A stretch of 64,000 bases of DNA from Janthinobacterium sp. CG3 (GCF_000344615.1 NZ_KB467824.1:971658-1035657), one strand, 5' to 3'. Shown: positions 1 through 9,033, counted from the first letter of the stretch. A program made the numbers and translations. The notes: a model not told the origin generated them from the sequence alone.

Positions 1-85
1 CGGCGCCGCCACCTCGGCCACGCCCGCCGCGCCGGGCTTTCTTGAATTTAGTCTGCAGGCCACGCCTGCGGAGGTGGCCAAATGA
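1..85 (+). CDS. C-terminal end of an MshI/PilN-like pilus assembly protein (partial)
   Basis: Only the last 27 codons are in the window, read in the frame that ends in TGA at 83-85. The tail is Ala/Pro-rich and ends in TPAEVAK. The stop overlaps the ATG of the next gene (ATGA at 82-85), so the two are translationally coupled. The gene before mshJ in MSHA operons is normally mshI, a PilN-like inner-membrane assembly protein; that identity is inferred from position alone, because the visible tail carries no diagnostic motif. Confidence 0.5.
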   Translation, partial: GAATSATPAAPGFLEFSLQATPAEVAK

Positions 86-837
86 AACAGTCCTGGCTGA
101 AACTCGCCGCCAAAATCGACGCGCTCAGTCTGCGCGAGCGCGTCATGGCCTTCGCCGCCGGCATGGTCGTGCTGCTGTTCCTGGCGTTTCTGCTGCTGCT
201 AGACCCGATGTTCGCCAAGCAGAAAAAGCTCGTCGCGCAGTTCCGCCAACAGCAAAGCCAGATGGCCGGCATCGACGCCGAAGTGGCCAACGCGGTGCTG
301 CTGCACGCGCACGACCCCGACAGCGCCAGCCGGGCCAGCCTGCAGGCGCTGCGCGGCGAGGTCGCGCAACTGGGCGGCGCGCTGCGCGCCATGCAGAAGG
401 GGCTGGTCGCGCCGGAGCGCATCGTGCTGCTGCTGGAGCAGCTGTTGAGGAGCAATACCAAGCTGCGCCTGGTGTCGCTGAAGACGCTGCCGGCCACCGG
501 CCTGGCCGACGGCCGCTTTTCCGATCCGGTCCCGGCCGACGCGCCCGAGCCGATGCATGCCGGCGGCAAGCTGCTGCTCAAGATCGCGCAGCCGCCAAGT
601 CCGGCGGCGCCGCCGGCGGCGCCGGTCAAACAGGCGCCGCTGCTGTACCGGCACGGCGTGGAACTCGAATTGCAGGGCGGTTATCTCGACATGGTGAATT
701 ATATGGAGGCGCTGGAAGCGATGCCGACGCAATTGTTCTGGGGTAAGGCCAATTTGCACGCCGGCGACTACCCGAACGCGCGCCTGACCCTGACGCTGTA
801 CACCTTGAGCCTGGCGCCGAAATGGATCGCGCTGTGA
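82..837 (+). CDS. mshJ: MSHA biogenesis protein MshJ-like (GspM/PilO-type)
   Basis: A 251-residue bitopic membrane protein. A short cytoplasmic N-terminus is followed by one hydrophobic segment at about residues 27-48 and then an Ala/Gln-rich coiled-coil stretch (about 50-130) and a small periplasmic domain. This is the build of GspM/PilO-type assembly platform proteins, and the neighbours (MshK, MshL secretin, MshM ATPase, MshN) identify the MSHA version. It would sit in the inner membrane and link the assembly platform to the secretin. It overlaps the gene before it by 4 bp and mshK by 16 bp, so it belongs to one operon. The function is assigned mainly from context and architecture. Confidence 0.75.
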   Translation: MKQSWLKLAAKIDALSLRERVMAFAAGMVVLLFLAFLLLLDPMFAKQKKLVAQFRQQQSQMAGIDAEVANAVLLHAHDPDSASRASLQALRGEVAQLGGALRAMQKGLVAPERIVLLLEQLLRSNTKLRLVSLKTLPATGLADGRFSDPVPADAPEPMHAGGKLLLKIAQPPSPAAPPAAPVKQAPLLYRHGVELELQGGYLDMVNYMEALEAMPTQLFWGKANLHAGDYPNARLTLTLYTLSLAPKWIAL

Positions 838-1208
838 GCGCGCGCCGGCCTGCTTTACGCTTCGGCCTCGCTTGCGGCTTAAGCCTGGTCTTGGGCGGCG
901 CGCCGGTGGCGGCCCAAAGCCTGTTCGATCCGACCCGGCCGCCGGCCGCGCTGACGGCGCCGTCCGACGGCGCGCTCGGGGTTCCCGGCGCGCCGATGTT
1001 GCAATCGGTGCTGGTGTCGCGCAATCCCGGCGGCAGGGCGGTGGCGGTGATCAGCGGCCAGACCGTGCGCCTGGGCGGCAAGGTCGGCGACGCCGTGCTG
1101 GTGCGCATCAGCCAGACCGAGGTCGTGCTCAGGCGCGGCAGGGCGCTGGAGACGCTGCGCCTGTATCCCAGCAAGGTGAACGACGGCGCCGGCCCGGCGA
1201 AGCCATAA
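822..1208 (+). CDS. mshK: MSHA biogenesis protein MshK-like
   Basis: A 128-residue exported protein. The N-terminus has a basic stretch and a hydrophobic core (about residues 14-31) ending in PVAAQS, a likely signal peptide. The mature start SLFDPTRPP is typical of MshK/PilP-like proteins that fit between the inner-membrane platform and the secretin. The rest is a small beta-rich domain (about 58-125) that includes an ISGQTVRLGGKVGDAVL stretch. The ATG lies inside the end of mshJ. It is followed by mshL after a 32-nt gap, which places it in the pilus operon as the probable secretin-associated pilotin-like component. Confidence 0.7.
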   Translation: MDRAVSARRPALRFGLACGLSLVLGGAPVAAQSLFDPTRPPAALTAPSDGALGVPGAPMLQSVLVSRNPGGRAVAVISGQTVRLGGKVGDAVLVRISQTEVVLRRGRALETLRLYPSKVNDGAGPAKP

Positions 1209-1240
1209 AGCATATGCATAACAATACAGAGCGGACGAGA

Positions 1241-3034
1241 ATGCAAAAAAACCTGATCATCGCCTGCGCGCTGGGCGTCGGCGCCGGCTTAAGCGGCTGC
1301 AATAGCGCGCAGTCGCAGCGCGACACCTTCAACGCCATCAATGCGCAAATGAAGAGCGCCGCCGCGCAGGCGCCGGCGGCCAGCCAGCCCGCGGCGGTCG
1401 AGAACGCCCTGTTGCCGCCGCTCAGCGCGCTGGCCGGGCAACTGCCGCGCACCCGCGCCGCGCTCGACGAGCGCTTCAACGTGTCCTTCAACAACGTGCC
1501 GGCGCAGCAGTTTTTCAATTCCCTCGTCACCGGCACGCGCTACAACATGCTGGTCCACCCCGACATCGGCGGCACCGTCTCGGCCAACCTGAAGGACGTC
1601 ACCCTGTTCGAGGCGCTCGACGCGGTGCGCGAACTGTACGGCTACGACTACCGGGTCGACGGCAGCCGCATCTACATCAAGCCGGCGACGATCCAGACCC
1701 GCATGTTCCAAGTCAATTACCTGACCGGCAACCGCAAGGGCAGCTCCAACCTGCGCGTGTCGTCGACCTCGGTTGGCAACGCCAGTTCGCTCGCCTCCGG
1801 GCAGGGCGGCAACAACAATAACAATAGCGGCGGCGGCAACAACAGCAACAACGGCGCCAACGACAACGGCGGCGGCCCGCAGGCGGGCCAGGCGCGCGAC
1901 AGCAGCAACGTCAGCACCACCTCGAACAGCGATTTCTGGGTTGAGCTGAAGGCGTCGCTGGAAGCCATCGTCGGCGCCGGCAAGGACGGGCGCAACGTCG
2001 TGCTCAGCCCGCAGTCCGGCGTCGTGGTGATCCGCGCCATGCCCGACGAGTTGCGCAACGTCGACCTGTACCTGAAGGCGACCCAGTTGTCGGTCGACCG
2101 CCAAGTGATCCTGGAGGCGAAGATCCTCGAGGTGCAGCTCAACGACGGCTTCCAGACCGGCATCAACTGGGCCTCGTTCGCCTCCATCAAGAGCGGCCAC
2201 GGCAACCGCGTCTCGACCGGCTTCGTCTCGCCCGGCACCACGCTGGCGCCGCTGCCGTTCGCCGGCGGCCAGCCGCCGACGATGAGTTCGACGGGCGCGA
2301 CCGCCATCGCCGCCAGCACCGGCTTCGCGCTGGGCAGCGCGGCGACGGCGGCCGGCTCGCTGTTCGGCCTGGCCTTCCAGACCAGCAACTTCGCCGCGAT
2401 GATTTCCTTCCTCGAATCGCAAGGCACGGTGCACGTGCTGTCGAGTCCGCGCATCGCCACGCTGAACAACCAGAAGGCGGTGCTGAAGATCGGCACCGAC
2501 GAGTTTTACGTCACCGGCGTGAGCACCACCACCAACACCAGCGCGGCCAGCGCCACCACCAGCCCGAACGTGACCTTGCAACCGTTCTTTTCCGGCGTGG
2601 TGCTGGACGTCACGCCGCAGATCGACGACCGCGGCAACATCATCCTGCACGTGCACCCGTCGGTCAGCCAGGTCACCACCGTCAGCAAGGACATCGACCT
2701 CGGCAGCGCCGGCCGGCTGACCTTGCCGCTGGCGGCGTCGAACACCTCGGAAATGGACAGCATGGTGCGCGGCCAGAACGGCGGCATCGTCGCCATCGGC
2801 GGCCTGATGCGCCAGTCGTCGACTTCCGACCGTTCGCAGGTGCCCGGCGCGGGCGGGCTGCCGGTACTCGGCGCGCTGTTCCGCAACACCGGCCAGGTCA
2901 CGCAAAAGCGCGAACTGGTGGTGCTGATCAAGCCCACCATCGTCGAGGGCGCCAGCAGCTGGAACGAAGACCTGCTCGACGCCGGGCGGCGCATGGAGGC
3001 GCTCGACCCGCGCCGTCCGGCGGAGCGCAACTAA
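1241..3034 (+). CDS. mshL: MSHA biogenesis secretin MshL (outer-membrane lipoprotein)
   Basis: A 597-residue secretin that forms the outer-membrane channel for the MSHA-type pilus. I chose ATG 1241 because it gives a short lipoprotein signal ending in the lipobox LSGC; an in-frame ATG at 1214 would add nine residues that spoil it. An N-terminal STN/N0-type domain lies at about residues 85-160. It is followed by a low-complexity Asn/Gly/Ser linker at about 188-232 and the secretin domain to the C-terminus, with the usual VLSSPRIATLNNQKAVLKIG and GGLMRQSSTSDRSQVPG elements. The linker is encoded by AAC/GGC-rich DNA. mshM begins 1 nt after the stop. Confidence 0.88.
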   Translation: MQKNLIIACALGVGAGLSGCNSAQSQRDTFNAINAQMKSAAAQAPAASQPAAVENALLPPLSALAGQLPRTRAALDERFNVSFNNVPAQQFFNSLVTGTRYNMLVHPDIGGTVSANLKDVTLFEALDAVRELYGYDYRVDGSRIYIKPATIQTRMFQVNYLTGNRKGSSNLRVSSTSVGNASSLASGQGGNNNNNSGGGNNSNNGANDNGGGPQAGQARDSSNVSTTSNSDFWVELKASLEAIVGAGKDGRNVVLSPQSGVVVIRAMPDELRNVDLYLKATQLSVDRQVILEAKILEVQLNDGFQTGINWASFASIKSGHGNRVSTGFVSPGTTLAPLPFAGGQPPTMSSTGATAIAASTGFALGSAATAAGSLFGLAFQTSNFAAMISFLESQGTVHVLSSPRIATLNNQKAVLKIGTDEFYVTGVSTTTNTSAASATTSPNVTLQPFFSGVVLDVTPQIDDRGNIILHVHPSVSQVTTVSKDIDLGSAGRLTLPLAASNTSEMDSMVRGQNGGIVAIGGLMRQSSTSDRSQVPGAGGLPVLGALFRNTGQVTQKRELVVLIKPTIVEGASSWNEDLLDAGRRMEALDPRRPAERN

Positions 3035-3035
3035 T

Positions 3036-3929
3036 ATGTACAAGGCCCACTTCGGCTTGCGTGAGGTGCCGTTCAGCATCACGCCGGACACCAGCTTCTT
3101 CTTCACCAGCCCGCACTCGCAAGAGGCGCTCAACACGCTGCTGGTGGCGGCAAAGAACGGCGAGGGCTTCATCAAGATCACCGGCGAGGTCGGCACCGGC
3201 AAAACGCTGCTGTGCCGCAAGTTCCTGGCCACGCTGGGGCCGGAATTCGTCACCGCCTACATCCCCAATCCGTATCTGGAGCCGCGCACGCTGATGCTGG
3301 CGCTGGCCGACGAGCTGGGCTTGAAGCTGGAGAAGGACGTCGACCAGCACCAGTTGCTCAAATCGATCACGCAGCGCCTGCTGGACCTGGCGGCCGGGGA
3401 AAAGCGCGTGCTGCTGTGCCTGGACGAGGCGCAGGCGATCCCGCTGGAGAGCTTGGAGGCGTTGCGCCTGCTGACCAACCTGGAGACGGAAAAGCGCAAA
3501 CTGCTGCAAATCGTCCTGTTCGGCCAGCCCGAGCTGAACCGCCACCTGGAACTCGATTCGATCCGCCAGCTGGCGCAGCGCATCACCTTCCATTACCACT
3601 TGGGGCCGTTGAGCCGCGACGACGTCGAATACTACATCGCGCACCGGCTGCGCGTGGCCGGTTTCAGCGGCAGCCGCCTGTTCAGCCGCGCCGCCGTGGC
3701 GAAACTGTATTCGGCCAGCGGCGGCATTCCGCGCCTGGTCAACATCCTGGCGCACAAGGCGTTGATGCTGTGCTACGGCGAAGGCCGCCAGCAAGTGGGA
3801 CGCGGCCACGTGCGCGCCGCCGCCAAGGACACCGTCTCGAGCAAACGTCCGCGCTGGCCATGGCTGGCCGGCGCCGGGGCCGGACTGCTGATTGCCGCGT
3901 GCGGCCTAACCTGGACCCTAAGTAAATGA
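3036..3929 (+). CDS. mshM: MSHA biogenesis ATPase MshM (ExeA-like AAA protein)
   Basis: A 297-residue ATPase of the ExeA/MshM family. The N-terminus MYKAHFGLREVPFSITPD is characteristic of the family. Walker A is GEVGTGKT at residues 50-57 and Walker B is VLLCLDEAQ at about 127-135. The C-terminus has a single hydrophobic segment (about 272-295) that would anchor it in the inner membrane; the longer ExeA proteins carry a periplasmic peptidoglycan-binding domain there instead. By analogy with ExeA it should use ATP to help place or assemble the secretin. The stop overlaps the mshN start (ATGA at 3926-3929). Confidence 0.85.
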   Translation: MYKAHFGLREVPFSITPDTSFFFTSPHSQEALNTLLVAAKNGEGFIKITGEVGTGKTLLCRKFLATLGPEFVTAYIPNPYLEPRTLMLALADELGLKLEKDVDQHQLLKSITQRLLDLAAGEKRVLLCLDEAQAIPLESLEALRLLTNLETEKRKLLQIVLFGQPELNRHLELDSIRQLAQRITFHYHLGPLSRDDVEYYIAHRLRVAGFSGSRLFSRAAVAKLYSASGGIPRLVNILAHKALMLCYGEGRQQVGRGHVRAAAKDTVSSKRPRWPWLAGAGAGLLIAACGLTWTLSK

Positions 3930-5038
3930 GCCTGATTAACAAAATGCTGCAGGACCTGGACGCGCGCGGTTCGCAGGGCGCCGCCGGGGCGCAGGACGCG
4001 GTGCGGCCGGTGCCCGGGCGCGAGCGCGCCGCCGCGCCGCGCATGGTGATGATTGGCGCGCTGGCGGTACTGGTCGGCGCCGGCGGCGCCGCGCTGGGCT
4101 GGCGCGTGTTGCACAAGCCGGCGCCGCCGGTGCCGCCGCGCGCCGCCGCGCCCGCCGTGGTAGTGGTAGCGGCGGCGTCGCCGCCAGCGCCCGCCGCGGC
4201 AACGCCGCCGCTGCCGGTCGCGGTTGCCGCCGAGCCAGTGGCCGCGGCCGCCGCGCCGGCCGCGCCAGAACCGGCCGCGCCGGCAATCGAAGCGGTCAAA
4301 GCCCAAGGCGCCACGGCGGGCGAGCGCATTCAGACAGACGAATCCCTCAAATCCGTCAGGCGCGTCAAGGCGGCGCAAACGGCAAAGCCGGCGCCGGCCC
4401 GCGCCGACGCCGAGGCCACCCGCGCGACGATTAACGCGGCGCCAGTGGCGTTGCAGGGCAAGGAAAGCAATGTCCAGCAGCGCGCCGAAAACGAGTATCG
4501 GCGCGCCTTGGCGGCTTTGCAGGAAGGGCGGGTGAATGAGTGCATCGCCGGGTTGGAGCAAGCGCTGGCGATAGATCCGCGGCACCAGGCCGCGCGCGAG
4601 ACACTGATCCGGCTGCTACTGGAAGGCAAGCGGCCGAACGACGCCGTACGCCACCTGCAACTGGGGTTAGCGCTCGACCCGGCCCAGCCGGCCATGGCGA
4701 TGATGCTGGCGCGCCTGCAACTGGAGAGCGGTGGCCCGGCCGTTGAAACACTGATGCGTACGCTGCCTTTCGCCGGCGCAGACGGCGACTACCGCGCCTT
4801 CCTGGCGGCGGTGCTGCAACGCGGCCAGCGTCACAAGGAAGCTGCGGAGCAATACGAGCTGGCCCTGCGCGGCGCGCCGCAAAACGGCGTCTGGTGGATG
4901 GGCCTGGGCATCTCGTTGCAGGCCGAACAGCGTCTAGTCGAAGCGAAAGACGCCTTCGCCCGCGCCAAGGGCAGCGCCAGTCTGTCGCCCGAGTTGCAGA
5001 CCTTCGTCGAACGCAAGTTGCAGCAACTGCCGCACTGA
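3926..5038 (+). CDS. mshN: MSHA biogenesis protein MshN-like (TPR protein)
   Basis: A 370-residue protein. The N-terminus MSLINKMLQDLDARG is the usual MshN opening. One membrane segment follows at about residues 36-56, then a long Ala/Pro-rich linker (about 60-150) and a C-terminal array of tetratricopeptide-like helices (about 185-370). It probably bridges pilus components across the periplasm. It is the last recognisable gene of the operon in this window: mshE and mshG, which usually follow, are not present, and the next gene is on the other strand. Confidence 0.8.
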   Translation: MSLINKMLQDLDARGSQGAAGAQDAVRPVPGRERAAAPRMVMIGALAVLVGAGGAALGWRVLHKPAPPVPPRAAAPAVVVVAAASPPAPAAATPPLPVAVAAEPVAAAAAPAAPEPAAPAIEAVKAQGATAGERIQTDESLKSVRRVKAAQTAKPAPARADAEATRATINAAPVALQGKESNVQQRAENEYRRALAALQEGRVNECIAGLEQALAIDPRHQAARETLIRLLLEGKRPNDAVRHLQLGLALDPAQPAMAMMLARLQLESGGPAVETLMRTLPFAGADGDYRAFLAAVLQRGQRHKEAAEQYELALRGAPQNGVWWMGLGISLQAEQRLVEAKDAFARAKGSASLSPELQTFVERKLQQLPH

Positions 5039-5299
5039 GGCCTTGAAGCATCGCCGCCGCGCGCGGCGCCGCCTGCCTAAACTCTTCCGCCAAAGGGCGG
5101 AAGTCCTACTCCACCACGCGCCGGGTTTTCCAGCCACACGCGCCTGTACGCGCTGACCTTCCAGAACGACAACGCTGAACATTTCATTCCTACCCAACCC
5201 CTTGCATATAGCCAACGAATAGCTATTGAATTGGGATATGCTTTCCCCTGCCCACGAGGCGCTGCGGGAGCAGTTGGCAAGCTTGTCGCCCGTATGGAA
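5039..5299. other. Intergenic region after mshN, no gene assigned
   Basis: The 261 bp between mshN and a convergent hypothetical gene hold no convincing gene. About 5165-5255 is visibly less GC-rich than the flanks. One plus-strand frame stays open from about 5124 into the 3' end of the convergent gene without a start codon. I cannot tell a gene remnant from chance here. Confidence 0.3.
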
Positions 5300-6040
5300 T
5301 CAGTTGTTCAGGGCGAATGGCTTGCCCAGGTGATTGAGCCAGACCTCGCCTTGTTCGCCTAACATGACTCCTCGCCACGACGAGCCCATGTTGCGTGGAA
5401 CGGCGTCGATGACGGCTTGGCGGTACGCCGGCGAGAAGACGGCGTCATATTTGGCGCTGAACTCGTTGGCGTTGCGAAAAGTTGTTTTCTTGCCGGCGAT
5501 CTGCGCCCGCACCGGATAGGCGAGAACGGATGTAACAGCTTTCTTGTCGCCATTTTTCACGCCCAGCCAGAACTTGTAGGCGTTGGCATGGACGATGTCG
5601 TCCGACTCGGCGCCCGCCGTGTAATAACGATGTCCCAGGCTGCCGCTGTTGCTTTCGGTGTGTTTCAGGCTGTAGGGCAGCTTGCTGCTTGAGCCGGTCT
5701 TTTGCCACGTCCCGTCGAACTTGCCGCAATCGGCGGAAAGCGCTCCGGTGAAGCTTGCCGTCACCTCGCCGTTGGCGCCGCGCTCCTCAAGCACCAGCTT
5801 GTTCCTATCGCCCGATACGGCGCGCAGCGGAATGCCCTTCAACTGCGACAGGTAGAAATATTCTCCCGAGACGGAGTCACCCTTAAAAGCAAGGGTCAAC
5901 TGGATCTTATACTTGCCGCCGATGTCGCCGGCATAGTCTTGCAGGCTGGGGCTGCCACCAATATCCTCGCAAGACGCCACGGCCAGGACAGGCGAGAGCA
6001 GGGTGGTGAGGAAGACAGTGCGAATGAGGGGTTTCATCAT
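5300..6040 (-). CDS. Hypothetical secreted protein
   Basis: A 246-residue protein that I do not recognise. It starts with a clear signal peptide (MMKPLIRTVFLTTLLSPVLA, then VAS). The second Met, at 6037, is an equally possible start. The mature part has two halves: a beta-rich N-terminal region (about 25-125) with GKYKIQLTLAF and FDGTWQKTGSSSKLPYSL, resembling small lipocalin-like periplasmic proteins, and a helical C-terminal half. No catalytic motif is evident. It converges on mshN and is somewhat less GC-rich than its neighbours. The short plain promoter region upstream (6041-6197) shows nothing notable. Confidence 0.6.
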   Translation of the reverse strand: MMKPLIRTVFLTTLLSPVLAVASCEDIGGSPSLQDYAGDIGGKYKIQLTLAFKGDSVSGEYFYLSQLKGIPLRAVSGDRNKLVLEERGANGEVTASFTGALSADCGKFDGTWQKTGSSSKLPYSLKHTESNSGSLGHRYYTAGAESDDIVHANAYKFWLGVKNGDKKAVTSVLAYPVRAQIAGKKTTFRNANEFSAKYDAVFSPAYRQAVIDAVPRNMGSSWRGVMLGEQGEVWLNHLGKPFALNN

Positions 6041-6197
6041 GGCGATTCGATGTTGTTTTATAAAGTCGGCAGTATTCTACCGCCCAGGCCGCGTATGAGG
6101 CCGTCCGCCAGCCTCATCAAGGTGTTACCCATGTCCCCCGACAGGTGCCCCGTTGTGGCGCCGCGGGTATTGGGCGCGCGTCGCGGCGTGCTTGTTT

Positions 6198-7301
6198 TTA
6201 CAGCCGGGCCTGGTCGCCCCAGACGTTTTTCATGCTGAAGCGCACGCCGGCCTGGTCTTCGTGCAGCGCTTCGGCGATGGCGAACTCGGGTTCGCTGGTG
6301 CTGCGCAGCGGCGCCGACGCCAGCAGCGCGGCCGGGATCACGATGCCGGCCGCGTCGCGCAGCGCGTGGACGTGGCTGCCGGATGCGGCGGTAACCACGC
6401 CGACTTCGCCGTTGCGCAGGCGCACCAGGCTGCCCGGCGGGTATTTGCCCAGTCGCAGCACGAATTGTTCGGCCAGCGCCGGGTCGATCTTGTATTCGGT
6501 GTTGAGGAAGATCTTGTGCAGCGCCTGGTCGGGCAGCACCGAGCGCCGGTAGTTGCGCGCCGAGACGTGGGCGCAGTAGCGGTCGGCCAGCCCGATCAGC
6601 TTGGCGTTCTGGGTGATTTCGTCGCTGGTCTTGCCGCCCGGGTAGCCGCTGCCGTCGTCGTTTTCATGGTGCAGCATGACGCAGGAAATCCATTCCTCGT
6701 CGTCGATGCCGGCGCATTTGAGCAGGTCGGCGCTTTCTTCCGGGTGGCGCCGGACGATTTCCATTTCCTCGCGCGTCAGCGGCGTGTGTTTGCTCTGGAA
6801 GCTGTCGTTGTGGCGCAGCATGCCGACGTTCATCGTCAGGGCGGCGGCGGTAATGACCAGGGTTTCCTGGCGCGTTTTCTGCATGCCGCGCGCCACCAGG
6901 ATCGCCACCAGCGCCGTTTCAATGCAGTGGCGCACCGCGTAGGTGCCGGCGATCTGGTTCAGGAACAGGCAGGCCAGCGCGATGTCGGGGTTCAGTTCGA
7001 AAGCCCGCAGCACGTCGCGGGCGACGTCGCGCAGTTCGTGCTCGGCGTTGTGTTTGTCGCGCAATTCGTGCAGCAGCCGTTCCAGGCGTTTGTTGGCTTC
7101 GTTGAGCAGGTGCAGCACCGACGGCGGCGATTCGTCGACGACGAACAGGCCCGCCGCCAGCAGCGTGTCGATCTGGCCCTGGTCGTTGAGCAACTGGCCC
7201 TTGCGCAGCAGCGGGCCGCCGTTGCGGTCGAAGCTGTACAGGTCCCACGGCAGCGGTGCGCCCGGGACGAGGTCGGAGAAAATGATGCGCCGTTGAACCA
7301 T
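6198..7301 (-). CDS. HD-GYP-like protein with degenerate metal-binding motif
   Basis: A 367-residue cytoplasmic protein. The start MVQRRIIFSD at 7301 is preferred: upstream in-frame codons read antisense to the neighbouring aminotransferase. The C-terminal half (about 120-290) has the HD-GYP fold signatures: RHCIETA (H125), LTREEMEIVRRHPEESADLL (H186), LHHENDDGSGYPGG (H211, H212, GYP) and LIGLADRYCAHV (D240). The defining His-Asp pair, normally LLHDIGK, is replaced by LTMNVGM, so M157 and N158 occupy the HD position. HD-GYP proteins hydrolyse cyclic di-GMP using a metal centre that needs that pair. This one is therefore probably a non-catalytic c-di-GMP-binding or regulatory variant. It lies 37 bp downstream of an aminotransferase gene on the same strand. 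Confidence 0.75.
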   Translation of the reverse strand: MVQRRIIFSDLVPGAPLPWDLYSFDRNGGPLLRKGQLLNDQGQIDTLLAAGLFVVDESPPSVLHLLNEANKRLERLLHELRDKHNAEHELRDVARDVLRAFELNPDIALACLFLNQIAGTYAVRHCIETALVAILVARGMQKTRQETLVITAAALTMNVGMLRHNDSFQSKHTPLTREEMEIVRRHPEESADLLKCAGIDDEEWISCVMLHHENDDGSGYPGGKTSDEITQNAKLIGLADRYCAHVSARNYRRSVLPDQALHKIFLNTEYKIDPALAEQFVLRLGKYPPGSLVRLRNGEVGVVTAASGSHVHALRDAAGIVIPAALLASAPLRSTSEPEFAIAEALHEDQAGVRFSMKNVWGDQARL

Positions 7302-7338
7302 GATGTTTCCCGTTTCGCCGGTCGCCGCCGGCCTTGGT

Positions 7339-8517
7339 TTATATCCGCGCCAGCCGTTCCAGCGCCAGGCGCAGCGTCGCGTCTTTCTTGGCGAAGCAAA
7401 AGCGCACGATGCCCGATTCCTTGCCCTGCTGGTAGAAGGCCGACACCGGAATCGCCGCCACCTTGATGTCACTGGCCAGCCATTCGGCGAACGCGGTCTC
7501 GTCCGCGCCCGAAATGGCCGCGTACTTGACGCATTGGAAATAGGTGCCGTCGGCCGGCAGCAGTTCGAAGCGGCTATCCCGCAGGCCCTCGCGGAACAGG
7601 TCGCGCTTGCGCTGGTAGAACGCCGGCAATTCCAGGTAGGGCGCCGGGTCGGCCATGTAGCTGGCCAGGCCGTGCTGCATCGGCGTGTTGACGGTGAAGA
7701 CGTTGTATTGGTGGACCTTGCGAAATTCCGCGCTCAGCGCGGCCGGCGCGGCGACGTAGCCGACCTTCCAGCCGGTCACGTGGTAGGTCTTGCCGAAGCT
7801 GGAGACGACGAAGCTGCGCGCCGCCAGTTCCGGGTGGCGGCACAGCGATTCGTGCGCCACGCCGTCGTAGACCATGTGCTCGTAGACCTCGTCCGACAGG
7901 ATCAGCACGTTGGTGCCGCGCACGATGTCGGCCAGCGCGTCGATGTCGGCGCGGCGCAGGATCGAGCCGGTCGGGTTGTGCGGCGAGTTGACGATGATCA
8001 GGCGGGTGTTGCCGGTGACGGCGGCGCCGACCTTGTCCCAGGGCACGCGGTAGCCCCGCGGCCCCACCTGCATCGCCACCGGCACCGGCACGCCGCCGGC
8101 CAGCGCGATCGCCGGCAGGTAGCTGTCGTAGGCCGGCTCGATGACGATCACCTCGTCGCCCGGGTGCACGCAGCACAGGATCGCCGTCATCAAGGCCTGG
8201 CTGGCGCCGGCGGTGACGGTGATCTCGGCGCCCGCGTGGTAGGCGTGGCCGTACTGCGCCGCGATCTTTTGGGCGATGGCTTCGCGCAGCGCCGGCACGC
8301 CGGCCATCATCGGGTATTGGTTGTGGCCGGCGCGCATGGCCGCGTCGACCATGTCGAGCAGTCGCGGCTGGCAGTCGAAGTCGGGGAAGCCCTGGCCCAG
8401 GTTGACGGCGCCGTGCTCGGCCGCCAAGCTCGACATGCGCGTGAAAATGGTGGTGCCGACGGCCGGCAGTTTGCTGTGCAGGGTCGGCGTCAGTGGCGGT
8501 GTGTGGCGGCTGTTCAT
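7339..8517 (-). CDS. PLP-dependent aminotransferase (methionine transaminase, YbdL-like)
   Basis: A 392-residue class I/II aminotransferase. Family features in order are the N-terminal VNLGQGFPDFD, NQYPMMAGVPALREAIA, the GASQAL cofactor loop, NSPHNPTGS, LSDEVYEHMVYDG, and the PLP lysine in SSFGKTYHVTGWKVGY. The GQGFPDFD opening and NQYP segment are closest to the methionine/kynurenine aminotransferase (YbdL) subgroup, which typically transfers amino groups from methionine or aromatic amino acids to keto acids. Substrate specificity is inferred. The promoter region to the next gene is short (8518-8598). Confidence 0.85.
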   Translation of the reverse strand: MNSRHTPPLTPTLHSKLPAVGTTIFTRMSSLAAEHGAVNLGQGFPDFDCQPRLLDMVDAAMRAGHNQYPMMAGVPALREAIAQKIAAQYGHAYHAGAEITVTAGASQALMTAILCCVHPGDEVIVIEPAYDSYLPAIALAGGVPVPVAMQVGPRGYRVPWDKVGAAVTGNTRLIIVNSPHNPTGSILRRADIDALADIVRGTNVLILSDEVYEHMVYDGVAHESLCRHPELAARSFVVSSFGKTYHVTGWKVGYVAAPAALSAEFRKVHQYNVFTVNTPMQHGLASYMADPAPYLELPAFYQRKRDLFREGLRDSRFELLPADGTYFQCVKYAAISGADETAFAEWLASDIKVAAIPVSAFYQQGKESGIVRFCFAKKDATLRLALERLARI

Positions 8518-8598
8518 GGGTGCGGGACGGTTGGATGGCTCGGTTTGCCTATTCTAGCGCAGCCGGCCGGGTTCGGTGTGGCATTCCCGCCGCGTGTA

Positions 8599-9033
8599 TT
8601 ACGGCGTCAACGCCCAGGCTTCCGGCACCATGATCTGGAACATGCCGGCCTTGGCGGTTTTGCGCCCCAGCTTGAGCAGCGCCTTGTCCTTGGTGATCAG
8701 GATGTCGGCGTTGGCGTCGCGCGCCAGTTCGAGGAATTTCTGGTCGTCCTTGTCGGTGCACACCGGCAGGCGCACGCCCGACACCGGCGGCGCCACCACG
8801 CTGATGAGGGCGTCGAAGCGGGCCGCGCTGACGGCGCGGCTGGCCTCGTCGAGCGGCAGGTGCTTGTAGTGCAGCACCACCAGGTACTCGGCGCGGCAGT
8901 CTTCGCGCGTGATCGCCAGCACCGCGCCGCTTTCGATGGCGGCCAGCAGGGCGGTCCAGCGCGGGTCGTGGAAGACGAACAGGTCGAGGCAAACATTGGT
9001 ATCGAGGACGATGCGTTTCGGAGCGGGTATCAT
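8599..9033 (-). CDS. PIN-domain putative nuclease (COG1569-type toxin family)
   Basis: A 144-residue PIN-domain protein. The acidic residues expected for Mg2+ binding are present: D10 in VLDTN, the glutamate in EDCRAEYL, the CTDKDDQKF pair (about 93-99) and the later [10 protein letters not shown]. The family is usually annotated as the toxin component of a toxin-antitoxin pair with RNase activity. No adjacent antitoxin gene is visible: the upstream neighbour is the divergent yaaA, 38 bp away, and downstream is the aminotransferase. It may be an orphan or a non-TA nuclease. Confidence 0.7.
   Translation of the reverse strand: MIPAPKRIVLDTNVCLDLFVFHDPRWTALLAAIESGAVLAITREDCRAEYLVVLHYKHLPLDEASRAVSAARFDALISVVAPPVSGVRLPVCTDKDDQKFLELARDANADILITKDKALLKLGRKTAKAGMFQIMVPEAWALTP

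Noticed and set aside
5124-5362. Open plus-strand frame reading RLYALTFQNDNAEHFIP and onward
   Set aside because: No start codon or ribosome site, runs antisense into a better supported gene, and I could not tie it to a family; left as unassigned intergenic.
8599-9033. Toxin-antitoxin module around the PIN-domain gene
   Set aside because: No antitoxin-like gene on either side; only the PIN protein is supported.
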